From: Nocardia thailandica NBRC 100428
GTDB taxonomy: Bacteria; Actinomycetota; Actinomycetes; Mycobacteriales; Mycobacteriaceae
Direction: 5' to 3'
DNA length: 64,000 nt
Assembly (NCBI RefSeq): GCF_000308795.1
Contig: NZ_BAGK01000113.1
Coordinates: 1-64,000, forward strand
The position numbers and the translations under genes are program-made. Shown in pieces: positions 50,578 to 58,339 of the stretch. The notes beneath the pieces were generated by a model. It saw only the letters and a list, made by a program, of their open reading frames with translations. It was not told the origin of the DNA and did not search any database. Position 1 is the first letter of the stretch. Each line of letters begins with the position of its first letter.

Positions 50578-50788
50578 CGAGAATCACCTAACGTTGAGGG
50601 ACGGATTCGCAGCAGGGTAGCCGACATCACGGACCTCCGCCTGCGGGTCGGCGCTCGAAGACGATATGTCACAGGCGCGGGGTGCCCCGACACTGCCCGG
50701 TGACAGGGGGCACACCCGCCCCGCGTGCGCGGGGGTGCGTACGGTGAGCTCCACGATCGATCGGCGACGCGGAACGGGGTGCGGCGGT

Positions 50789-51550
50789 ATGGGATTCACG
50801 AACACGGCGTGGTTGCGGGTGCTGCGGGCCGAGAGCGCGCCCACGGCGAGCCTGCTGTGCCTGCCGCCCGGCGGCGGGTCGGCCACGGCCTACCGGGCGC
50901 TGGCCGCGGCGCTGCCCGCCGGGATCGAGGTCGTCGCGGTGCAGTATCCGGGCCGTCAGGACCGCCTGGCCGACCCGCTGTGCCCCGACCTGCACGCCCT
51001 CGCCGACGCGATCGCCGCCGAAGTGGGCGCACAGCCCGGCGGCGCGCCGCTGACGGTGTTCGGGCACAGCATGGGCGCGACCGTCGCCTACGAGACCGTG
51101 CGGCGGCTGCGGGCGGCCGGTCGCCCGGTCGCGCGGCTGGTCGTGTCGGCCCGCCCGGCCCCCGATGTCGCCGAGACCGGTCGCCTGCACCTGGGTCCGG
51201 ACTCGGCCCTGATCGACGACCTGGAACGCCTGGCCGCCGATCCGGCGCCCGTGCGCGTGCTGCGCGACGAGCCGGGCCTGGCCGAACTGGTGCTCCCGGC
51301 GGTGCGCGCCGACTACCGGGCCGTGGAGACCTACCGGCCGCGCCCGGGCGCGCCGCTGGACCTGCCGGTCCTCGCCTTCGCCGCCGACGCCGATCCCACC
51401 ACCTCGCCGGCGCAGGCGGCCGGCTGGAAGGCCGTCACCACCGGGGAGTTCGCCCAGCGCGAGTTCCCCGGCGGGCACTTCTACCTCGACCAGGACCCGG
51501 CGGCGGTGGCCGCCGCGCTGGCGGCGACGCTGATCGGGGTCAGTGGCTGA
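50789..51550 (+). CDS. Type II thioesterase (GrsT-like)
   Basis: A 253-residue alpha/beta-hydrolase of the external editing thioesterase family. LLCLPPGGGSATAYR at the start, VAVQYPGRQDRL, the nucleophile S94 in VFGHSMGATVAYE, ADADPTTSPAQAAGW (acidic residue region) and FPGGHFYLDQD (catalytic His) are all canonical. These enzymes hydrolyse mis-primed carrier proteins of PKS or NRPS systems; there is no such system within 7 kb, so it may serve in trans. Its stop overlaps the convergent DUF2784 gene by 11 bases. Confidence 0.9.
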   Translation: MGFTNTAWLRVLRAESAPTASLLCLPPGGGSATAYRALAAALPAGIEVVAVQYPGRQDRLADPLCPDLHALADAIAAEVGAQPGGAPLTVFGHSMGATVAYETVRRLRAAGRPVARLVVSARPAPDVAETGRLHLGPDSALIDDLERLAADPAPVRVLRDEPGLAELVLPAVRADYRAVETYRPRPGAPLDLPVLAFAADADPTTSPAQAAGWKAVTTGEFAQREFPGGHFYLDQDPAAVAAALAATLIGVSG

Positions 51551-51911
51551 CGCCGAGCGGCAGGTGGCGTCGGCGGGCGTAGCCGATCCAGGACGCGGCG
51601 ATGGTCAGCGCGGTCAGCAACTGCACCAGCCCGATCGCGTCGGCGGGATAGAGCACGCCGGTGAGGTAGTGGTCGATGAACCCCGGCGGGGGCAGCGGGG
51701 CGACCCCGGCGCGCACGCGTGCCCAGTTCTCCAGCTCGGTCAGCGGGCACACGAACCCGATGAGCACGGTGCCGAAACCCCAGCACACGGCCAGCACGTG
51801 GGCGATGAGCGTGCGCGGATACCGCCACGCGAGGAAACCGCCGGCGACCACGTACGCGATGAACGCGAAGTGGGCGACGGCGACGACGTCAGCCAGCACC
51901 CGGTACGGCAT
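51540..51911 (-). CDS. DUF2784 membrane protein
   Basis: A 123-residue membrane protein with about four helices. ADVVAVAHFAFIAYVVAGGF, VCPLTELENWARVRAG and FIDHYLTGVLYPAD are the conserved blocks of DUF2784, a small family of unknown function. The ATG at 51911 has GGAA upstream; an in-frame GTG at 51941 would add ten residues. It converges with the thioesterase gene. Confidence 0.87.
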   Translation of the reverse strand: MPYRVLADVVAVAHFAFIAYVVAGGFLAWRYPRTLIAHVLAVCWGFGTVLIGFVCPLTELENWARVRAGVAPLPPPGFIDHYLTGVLYPADAIGLVQLLTALTIAASWIGYARRRHLPLGVSH

Positions 51912-52028
51912 ATTTCCAGAATAGGAACGGCCGGTATCCACCGACCGGAACGGCGTGCACCGGTTCGGTATCGAAATCGGATCCCGCGCAAGGCCTCCGG
52001 AACCGTCATCCGGTCGGTGGACGGGAGA

Positions 52029-53459
52029 TCACCAGGGGGAGGGGCGGTAGTCCTTGAGGAAGCAACCGTAGAGGTCGACCCCGTTCTCGCCCTGCACGAT
52101 CGGGTCGTAGACGCGGGCCGCGCCGTCGACCAGGTCGAGGGGCGCGTGGAAGCCCTCCTCGGCCAGGCGCACCTTGGTGTAGTGCGGCCGCTCGTCGGTG
52201 ATCCAGCCGGTGTCGACCGCGGTCATGAGGATGCCGTCGGACTCGAGCATCTCCTTGGCGCTCGTGCGGGTCAGCATGTTCAGCGCGGCCTTGGCCATGT
52301 TCGTGTGCGGATGGCCGGGTCCCTTGTAGCCGCGCCCGAACTGGCCTTCCATGGCCGAGACGTTGACCACGTACTTGCGGCGCGCGGGCGCGGCCGCCAT
52401 GGCCGGTCGCAGGCGCGAGACCAGGATGAACGGCGCCACCGAATTGCAGAGCTGGACCTCGAGCAGCTCGGTCGCGTCGACCTCGCCGACGGTCTGGACC
52501 CAGCTGTTGGTGTGGGCCAGGTCCGGCACGAGGCCGCCCGCGTCGATGGCCACGCCCGCGGCGATGCGCTCGGGGGTCGCCGAGCCGGCGACCAGGGCGA
52601 GCTCGGCCACGTCGGCCGCCGACAGGGACGGGGTCAGCGAGGCCGTGAGCGCGGTCGGGTGCGCCTGCATGGTCTTGCCGAAGGTCACCGACTCCACCAG
52701 CGCGCCCGCGGGCAGCGGCGCGGACTCCGCCTCGACCAGCGCGCTGTAGGCGCCCGCCGAGCGGCGCACGGTCTGGGCGGCGTTGTTGATCAGGATGTCG
52801 AGCGGGCCACGGGCGGCGACGTCGTCGGCGAGGGCGACGACCTGGGCGGGATCGCGCAGGTCGATGCCGACCACGCGCAGCCGGTGCAGCCAGTCGCCGC
52901 TGTCCTCCATCGCCGAGAACCGGCGGATGGCGTCGTTGGGGAAGCGGGTGGTGATCGTGGTGTGCGCGCCGTCGCGCAGCAGCCGCAGCGCGATGTACAT
53001 GCCGATCTTGGCGCGACCGCCGGTCAGCAGGGCGCGCCTGCCGGTCAGGTCGGTGCGGGCGTCCCGCTTGGCGTGGCTCGCCGCGGCGCAGTCCGGGCAC
53101 AGCTGGTGGTAGAAGGCGTCGACCCGGGTGAAGCGCTGCTTGCAGATGTAGCAGGGCCGGGGCCGGATGAGGGTGCCCGCGCTGGCGCCGGTGGCCGCCG
53201 AGGAGATCGGGATGCCGGCGGTCTCGTCGTCGATGCGCTGCGGCGACCCGGTCGCGGTCGCGGCGATGACCGCGCGGTCGGCCTCCGACACCCGGTCACG
53301 CGCCTCGAGGCGCTTGCGCTGCTTGAGCTTCTTGAACATGTGCCCGACGGCCCGCTGTACGGCGATCGAGTCGGGATGATCCTTCTCCATCCGCCCGGCT
53401 TGTTCGAGGACGCGCAGGCAGGTGGCCAGCTCGTCCGGATCGATCGTGTTCTCGGTCAT
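52029..53459 (-). CDS. SDR protein with N-terminal zinc ribbon and altered active site
   Basis: A 476-residue protein. After a helical, basic N-terminus (GHMFKKLKQRKRLEARDR) a four-Cys ribbon CYIC...CPDC lies around residues 102-123. The SDR domain begins near 140 with LLTGGRAKIGMYIALRL, a cofactor loop differing from TGxxxGIG. NNAAQ and NVSAMEGQFG are present. The catalytic YxxxK position reads HTNMAK, so the Lys is kept but the Tyr is Thr. A 60-residue insertion separates strands 4 and 5. It may be a divergent reductase or a non-catalytic nucleotide sensor. Divergent from a TetR gene. Confidence 0.8.
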   Translation of the reverse strand: MTENTIDPDELATCLRVLEQAGRMEKDHPDSIAVQRAVGHMFKKLKQRKRLEARDRVSEADRAVIAATATGSPQRIDDETAGIPISSAATGASAGTLIRPRPCYICKQRFTRVDAFYHQLCPDCAAASHAKRDARTDLTGRRALLTGGRAKIGMYIALRLLRDGAHTTITTRFPNDAIRRFSAMEDSGDWLHRLRVVGIDLRDPAQVVALADDVAARGPLDILINNAAQTVRRSAGAYSALVEAESAPLPAGALVESVTFGKTMQAHPTALTASLTPSLSAADVAELALVAGSATPERIAAGVAIDAGGLVPDLAHTNSWVQTVGEVDATELLEVQLCNSVAPFILVSRLRPAMAAAPARRKYVVNVSAMEGQFGRGYKGPGHPHTNMAKAALNMLTRTSAKEMLESDGILMTAVDTGWITDERPHYTKVRLAEEGFHAPLDLVDGAARVYDPIVQGENGVDLYGCFLKDYRPSPW

Positions 53460-53506
53460 CGGGGCGCGCGGAGTTCCTTCGTGCGGGAGCGGGGTACGGG
53501 AGACCA

Positions 53507-54232
53507 TTGTCGCATTGGCCGTGGTGGCGGCCCGCTGGGTATCGTGGTGGACCGCTGCCGCAACCGCGCGGCACCCCAGCCACCCGACGGAGCTCCCCGA
53601 TTTCCCCGCTCGAGACCGACACCGCCGACACGCCGCGCCGCCGCAGGCTCGAACCCGACGAACGCCGCGCGCAGATCCTCGCGTGCGCCATCGAGATGTT
53701 CGGCGAACGGCCCTACGCGGCCGTGTCGACCGCGGAACTGGCACAGCGCGCCGGCGTGGCCCGCGGCCTGATCAACCACTACTTCGGCAACAAGCGGGAC
53801 CTGTACCTGGCGGTCGTGCGCCGCATGGTGACCCTGCCGCGGCCGGAGAAGGTGTCGATCCCGACGGGTACCCAGCGCGAGCGGGTCGACGCCATCGTCG
53901 GCTGGCTGCTCGACACCATCGCCGAGCACGGCACCACCTGGGTGAAGGTCACCAGCCACGAGGGCGTCGGCGACGACCCGGAGGTGCGCCAGATCCTGGA
54001 CCAGGCCGATCAGGTCGCCGCCGAACGGATGCTCCTGATGATCGGCAGGCCCGATCTGGCCGACAGCGCGGCGCTGCGCGCGCTGATCCTGGCCTACGCG
54101 GGCATGGTCAAGGTGGCGGGCCGCGAATGGCTCACCCGCGGCACGCTCACCCGCCACCAGGTGCACCGGCTGCTCGCCGACGCCCTGTCCACGCTGATCG
54201 GCGAGACGATCCCCGCCGTCTCCCCGTACTAG
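53507..54232 (+). CDS. TetR-family transcriptional regulator
   Basis: A TetR regulator of up to 241 residues. The HTH region is RRAQILACAIEMFGERPYAA, then STAELAQRAGVARGLINHYFG and NKRDLYLAVV. The C-terminus is a helical ligand domain. The start is unresolved: the only standard in-frame start before the HTH is TTG 53507, giving an atypical Trp/Pro-rich leader. A GGAG (53589-53592) lies 7 bases before ATT 53600, which would give a normal 210-residue protein. It is divergent from the zinc-ribbon SDR and may control it. Confidence 0.85.
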   Translation: MSHWPWWRPAGYRGGPLPQPRGTPATRRSSPISPLETDTADTPRRRRLEPDERRAQILACAIEMFGERPYAAVSTAELAQRAGVARGLINHYFGNKRDLYLAVVRRMVTLPRPEKVSIPTGTQRERVDAIVGWLLDTIAEHGTTWVKVTSHEGVGDDPEVRQILDQADQVAAERMLLMIGRPDLADSAALRALILAYAGMVKVAGREWLTRGTLTRHQVHRLLADALSTLIGETIPAVSPY

Positions 54233-54582
54233 ACGGGTCCTGGCGCCTCGGGCGGCAGCGACGGCCTGCCGCTGTAGCCCACCGCGGCGCGATGCCCGGG
54301 CAGGTGACCGGTCCGGCCGTAGGCCAGCTCGATGCGCTGTTCGCGGCGATGCTCGAACAGCAGCGCGCCGATCCCGGCGGTGACCAGCACCAGGAAGGCG
54401 ACGCCCGCCACGAGCGCCCAGCCGGTGTGGCCGGTCCCCGCCGCGGTCAGGGTGCAGGCCAGCGCGATGACGGCCAGCGCGCAGGCGATGATCCCGGGAA
54501 CGTTGTAGTCGTCGGACAGCAGGTCTCCGGCCTGGGCGTGCCAGGGAGCCGGTCGATCTGCCGAAGAGGTGCTACCGGTCAT
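54229..54582 (-). CDS. Small two-TM membrane protein, unknown
   Basis: A 117-residue protein with two predicted helices (about residues 29-48 and 54-76), an acidic N-terminal tail and a basic, Gly/Pro-rich C-terminal cytoplasmic tail (EHRREQRIELAYGRTGHLPG). No family is recognised, though layouts like this are common among actinobacterial usp-like accessory membrane proteins. It converges with the TetR gene; the two TAG stops share a CTAG. The 54583-54824 spacer has no gene I can support. Confidence 0.7.
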   Translation of the reverse strand: MTGSTSSADRPAPWHAQAGDLLSDDYNVPGIIACALAVIALACTLTAAGTGHTGWALVAGVAFLVLVTAGIGALLFEHRREQRIELAYGRTGHLPGHRAAVGYSGRPSLPPEAPGPV

Positions 54583-54824
54583 CCTCACTCCTCGGTTCCG
54601 GGCCGGGTGGCGGCGGATTTCTGGATGTGACCAGCATGAACCGGGGCCCGGGGGCCCGCCAGGGGTGTTTGCCGCTTCGTAACGGCCCCTATGGTGCCGT
54701 GATCGAATCGAGACCTTCTGCGCGAATGTGCTGACCAGGGGCGCGCGAGTCCCTATTGTCGTCGGGGTCCGCAGGTCACGCGCGCGGGCGCGGCCCGCGG
54801 GGAGATCGAGAGGGACCCGGGTTG

Positions 54825-55526
54825 ATGGCACGGTACGACGAGTGGGACGACGACCCGGAGGAGGGCGCCGAGGACAGACGATGGAACGGCCAGCGCTGGC
54901 CGCACGCCGAACCGCGTGACCCCGGGGCCGAGGCGCCGCGGGTCAACCCGTTCGCCATGGTCGCCCTCGCGGCGGCGCTGGTGGCGCTGTTCCCCATCGC
55001 GATCGTGTTCGCCCTGCTGTCGTTCGGTCACCCCAAGGGCCGTGGCTCGGCGGTGCTCGCGCTGCTGCTCGGCATCGCCGAGGCCGCCGCCGTGGCGGTC
55101 GCGGTGCTGTCGTTCACCGACGTCCTCGACCTGCCGCTGCCCCAGGCGGCGGCCGGACCGTCGAACGCGGTGCAGGCGCTGGGCTCGCCCGCCTCGACGC
55201 ACGCGACGAGCACCGGCGCGCCCGCGCCCGTGGTGCCCGGCCCGACTCCGGCTTCCACGGCGGCGGTGGTCAGCAAGGGCACGGCGTGCGAGCCCGAGCA
55301 GGCGGGCCTGATCGGGGTCAATGCAGAGGGTGCAACGTTGCTCTGCCTGAAATCATCGGGCGGTTACCGCTGGTCGGGGCCGCTGTCGGTGCCGGGTTCG
55401 TTCTTCGTGACCGGCACCGCCTGCGACCCGCAGGTGACCCGATCCGGCCGCACGGCCGAGGGCCGGGCCGTGGTGTGCGAGGGCAAGGCGGGCAACGCGA
55501 CCTGGGTGCCCTGGACCAGCGAGTAG
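54825..55526 (+). CDS. DUF4190-like membrane-anchored protein with Cys-containing C-domain
   Basis: A 233-residue protein: acidic cytoplasmic N-terminus (residues 1-38), two hydrophobic helices (about 43-65 and 75-97) of the DUF4190 type around a GHPKGRGSAVLAL loop, then a Ser/Thr/Pro/Ala-rich extracytoplasmic linker (about 112-150). A C-terminal region follows with four Cys (CEPEQ, LLCLK, CDPQV, VVCEG) that could form two disulfides. The second half shows an internal repeat: GTACxP...G..A.G....C appears twice. Function unknown; probably a surface-exposed envelope protein. Confidence 0.75.
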   Translation: MARYDEWDDDPEEGAEDRRWNGQRWPHAEPRDPGAEAPRVNPFAMVALAAALVALFPIAIVFALLSFGHPKGRGSAVLALLLGIAEAAAVAVAVLSFTDVLDLPLPQAAAGPSNAVQALGSPASTHATSTGAPAPVVPGPTPASTAAVVSKGTACEPEQAGLIGVNAEGATLLCLKSSGGYRWSGPLSVPGSFFVTGTACDPQVTRSGRTAEGRAVVCEGKAGNATWVPWTSE

Positions 55527-55527
55527 C

Positions 55528-56529
55528 TCAGTCGCCCTTGCGGGCCCGGCTCGGCTGCACGCGCGGCGGCTCGTTCGGCATCTTCGGGTACTGCGGCGGC
55601 CAGGGCGCGTCCATGAGCCCGTCGGCCATGTCCCGCTCCGACATCGCCAGCAGCGGCTCGATCGACTGCGCGCCCCGCCCCGCCCACGGATCGCCGAGGC
55701 GCGCGAGGCGATCGGGCACCGTGGCCAGGGTCAGGTCGTCGGGCACGACGGTGTCCAGCTCGTCCCAGAACAGCGGCGTCGAGACCTGGCCGCCCACCTT
55801 CGGCCGGACACACCAGGCGCCGAACACGGTCTTGTGCGGGGCGTTCTGGTTGAAGTCGACGAACACCCGCGACCCGCGTTCCTCCTTCCACCACCGCGCG
55901 GTGATCTGCTCGGGGTGCCTGCGCTCGAGTTCGCGGGCCAGCGCCACGGCCGCCGCGCGGACCTCGTAGCCGTCCCAGCGCGGTTCCAGGGCCACGTACA
56001 GATGCAGCCCGCGCGACCCGGAGGTCTTGATCGCGCACTCGATGCCCAGTTCGGCGCACAGCGCCCTGGTCAGATGCGCGGCCTCGACCAGCTGGGGGAA
56101 ACCGATGCCCGGCGACGGGTCGAGGTCGATGCGCAGTTCGTCGGCGATGCGCAGGTCGGGGACGTGGTTGGGCCACACGTGGAACCCGAGGCAGCCCTGG
56201 TTGACCGCCCACAGGATGTGGGCGAGGTCGTGGGCGACGAGGGCGTCGCTGGTGGTGCCGTTGGGCGTGGACACCTCCACGGTGTGCAGCCAGTCCGGTG
56301 CCGACTTGGGGACCCGCTTCTGGAACCAGGACTTGCCCGACGCGCCGTCGGGATAGCGCTCGAGCAGCAGCGGCCGGTCGCCGACGACCGACAGCAGCGG
56401 CGCGGCCACGGCCCGGTAGTACTCGACCAGGTCGAGCTTGGTCTCCCCGCGCTTGGTGAAGTAGACCTTGTCCGGGTTGCTGATCGTCAGCACCCGTCCG
56501 TCGATCTCGAGCTCGACGCTCCCGCTCAT
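55528..56529 (-). CDS. LigD-type polymerase domain protein (archaeo-eukaryotic primase family)
   Basis: A 333-residue stand-alone PolDom, similar to M. tuberculosis Rv3730c and the polymerase module of LigD. The N-terminal VLTISNPDKVYFTKRGETK, HDLAHILWAVNQGCLGFHVW and the catalytic metal motif LRIDLDPSPG are diagnostic, with SGSRGLHLYVAL and RVFVDFNQNAPHKT completing the active site. Such enzymes add ribonucleotides or deoxynucleotides at breaks during end joining or excision repair. The ATG overlaps the ligase stop (ATGA), so polymerase and ligase are co-translated. Confidence 0.9.
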   Translation of the reverse strand: MSGSVELEIDGRVLTISNPDKVYFTKRGETKLDLVEYYRAVAAPLLSVVGDRPLLLERYPDGASGKSWFQKRVPKSAPDWLHTVEVSTPNGTTSDALVAHDLAHILWAVNQGCLGFHVWPNHVPDLRIADELRIDLDPSPGIGFPQLVEAAHLTRALCAELGIECAIKTSGSRGLHLYVALEPRWDGYEVRAAAVALARELERRHPEQITARWWKEERGSRVFVDFNQNAPHKTVFGAWCVRPKVGGQVSTPLFWDELDTVVPDDLTLATVPDRLARLGDPWAGRGAQSIEPLLAMSERDMADGLMDAPWPPQYPKMPNEPPRVQPSRARKGD

Positions 56530-57614
56530 CGGTTCGCCTCGCGTTCGCCGAAGATGGCGTCGAGTTCGGCCGGGGCTACCTCGTCGAGCTGGGCGTAGGT
56601 ACACGACTCCGGTGTGCGGTCCGGCCGGAAGCGCACCAGCCGCCCGCCGTGGCGGAACCGGCCCGACTGCACGTGTTCGTAGCGGACCTCGGCGACGAGT
56701 TCGGGCCGCAGCGCCTCCCACGACAGGTCCTTGCCGCCGCTCCAGCGGCTCACCCCGCCGGGCATGCGCCCCTCGGCGCTCGCCTGGGCGGCCGCGTCGG
56801 CCCAGCGCCGCCACGGATGCTCGGCCAGGGCGTTCTCCCGCAGCGGGGCCAGCTCGCCGACCAGCTCGCTGCGGCGCGCGGCGGTGAAACTGCTGGCCAC
56901 CCCCACGTGGTGCAGTTCGCCCGCGTCGTCGTAGAGCCCGAGCAGCAGCGAGCCGACGCCCTGACCGTCCTTGTGCCAGCGGAACCCGGCCACGACGCAG
57001 TCGGCGGTGCGCTCGTGCTTGATCTTGAGCATCACCCGCTTGTCCTGCTGGTAGGGCCCGTCGGCGCGCTTGGCCATGACCCCGTCGAAGCCCGCGCCCT
57101 CGAACCGGGTGAACCAGTCCCTGGCCACCGCGGGATCGTCGGTGATGGGCGTCAGGTGCACCCGGCCCGGCGCGGCGTCGAGCAGGGATTCCAGCGCCTC
57201 GCGGCGCGCCGCGAAGGATTCCCCGGTCAGATCGCGCTCGCCGAGGGCGAGCAGGTCGAAGGCGACGAAACTGGCCGGTGTCTCGGCGGCGAGCTTGGCG
57301 ACGCGGGACGCGGCCGGGTGCAGACGCTGCTGCAGCGTGTCGAAGTCCAGGCCCGCGCCGGTGACCACGACGATCTCCCCGTCGACCACGCAGCGCGGCG
57401 GCAGTGCCTGCTTCAGCAGCTCGGCGACCTCGGGGAAGTAGCGGGTGAGGGGGCGGTCGTTGCGGGAACCGAGTTCGACCTCGTCGCCGTCGCGGAAGAC
57501 GATGCAGCGGAAGCCGTCCCATTTCGGCTCGAACAGCCAGCCGGGGTCGGTGGGCACCTCCGGGCTCGATTTGGCCAGCATCGGCCGCACGGGCGGCAGC
57601 ACCGGTAGATCCAT
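56526..57614 (-). CDS. ligC: ATP-dependent DNA ligase (LigC-type)
   Basis: A 362-residue ligase with only the catalytic core. The adenylated lysine is K31 in FEPKWDGFR. Further motifs are ELGSRNDRPLTRYFPE, VVDGEIVV, FVAFDLLALGERDL, FDGVMAKRADGPYQ and MLKIKHERTADCVV. The C-terminal OB-fold carries VRYEHVQSGRFRHG. This matches mycobacterial LigC (Rv3731 type), a minor repair ligase that works with the stand-alone PolDom encoded immediately downstream. No Ku gene lies in the window. Confidence 0.92.
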   Translation of the reverse strand: MDLPVLPPVRPMLAKSSPEVPTDPGWLFEPKWDGFRCIVFRDGDEVELGSRNDRPLTRYFPEVAELLKQALPPRCVVDGEIVVVTGAGLDFDTLQQRLHPAASRVAKLAAETPASFVAFDLLALGERDLTGESFAARREALESLLDAAPGRVHLTPITDDPAVARDWFTRFEGAGFDGVMAKRADGPYQQDKRVMLKIKHERTADCVVAGFRWHKDGQGVGSLLLGLYDDAGELHHVGVASSFTAARRSELVGELAPLRENALAEHPWRRWADAAAQASAEGRMPGGVSRWSGGKDLSWEALRPELVAEVRYEHVQSGRFRHGGRLVRFRPDRTPESCTYAQLDEVAPAELDAIFGEREANR

Positions 57615-57744
57615 GACCGAATCCTCCTCACAGGCGGTTCTCACCCGTGTCGACGGCGCGGACGCGCCCGATTCATCGTTCCGGGGCCGATCCTAGGCGG
57701 ACCCGGGTCGCCGGGCGGGCCGCCGCGCGTGGGAGGGGAGGGGC

Positions 57745-58125
57745 TCAGTTCTCCAGCCAGCCGTGCTGGTCGGCGAAGGCGGTGAGCCGTTCGCGGATGG
57801 TGAGGATCTCGCCCGCGGTCAGCGCGGGGGAGGCCGAGAGGAGCAGTTCGGTGAGTTCGCGCTGCAGTTCCTCGCCCGAGAGCGCGCCGCCGGCGGGTCG
57901 CTCCTTGCGCGGCGGGCGGCCGTTGCCGACGGCGGCGAGGTTGACCGCCTTCGGCCCGCGATCGCCCTCGGTCACCTCGAACTCGAAGAGCCGCCCCTGG
58001 CGCAGTTCGTCCTCGTCGAGGCCGATGTCGTTGACGTGGACGAAGACATCGGGTCCGCCGTCGTCGGGCCGGATGAACCCGAAACCCCGTGAGCCGTCGA
58101 AGGACACCAGTTTCCCGATCGACAC
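57745..58125 (-). CDS. Cold-shock-domain protein with C-terminal extension
   Basis: A 126-residue protein. Residues 1-66 are a cold-shock domain with RNP1-like SRGFGFI (12-18) and RNP2-like VFVHV (27-31). The remainder, unlike the usual 66-70-residue CspA, is a basic linker (NGRPPRKERP) and a helical tail (about residues 80-126) that may dimerise or contact a partner. Likely an RNA chaperone or transcription antiterminator. GTG start. A GTCAC-N8-GTGAC dyad lies upstream at 58158-58175. Confidence 0.88.
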   Translation of the reverse strand: MSIGKLVSFDGSRGFGFIRPDDGGPDVFVHVNDIGLDEDELRQGRLFEFEVTEGDRGPKAVNLAAVGNGRPPRKERPAGGALSGEELQRELTELLLSASPALTAGEILTIRERLTAFADQHGWLEN

Positions 58126-58157
58126 CTACACCCACTCCTCGCCGCTGTCTCTACCCG

Positions 58158-58175
58158 GTCACTGTAACGCGTGAC
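58158..58175. promoter_or_regulatory. GTCAC-N8-GTGAC dyad upstream of cold-shock gene
   Basis: Five-base arms GTCAC (58158-58162) and GTGAC (58171-58175) with an 8-base spacer lie 33 bases upstream of the cold-shock GTG. They could serve either divergent gene. Short arms; weak evidence. Confidence 0.25.
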
Positions 58176-58253
58176 ATGGGCGGAATTCGTCGAAAGCGGA
58201 CAGCTCGTGCGCTGCTCCGGGCGTGGCCGGACGGTCGTGTCGGCGACGGCTCA

Positions 58254-58282
58254 TTGTCACGCTCGGGCAACGAGACGTTAAC
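58254..58282 (+). promoter_or_regulatory. Possible promoter of condensation-domain gene
   Basis: TTGTCA (58254-58259) and GTTAAC (58277-58282) are separated by 17 bases, a fair vegetative-sigma match, 58 bases before the proposed GTG. Sequence resemblance only. Confidence 0.3.
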
Positions 58283-58339
58283 GGAGGGTCATTAGCGTGC
58301 CGTAGCAGTTCGGGCTCGGTTCGAGGAGGGTGCGGTCGC

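Noticed and set aside
54229..54232. Shared CTAG stop overlap between convergent genes (also at 7588-7591) as a functional element
   Set aside because: TAG on both strands naturally forms CTAG when stops overlap by four bases; two cases are not evidence of anything more.
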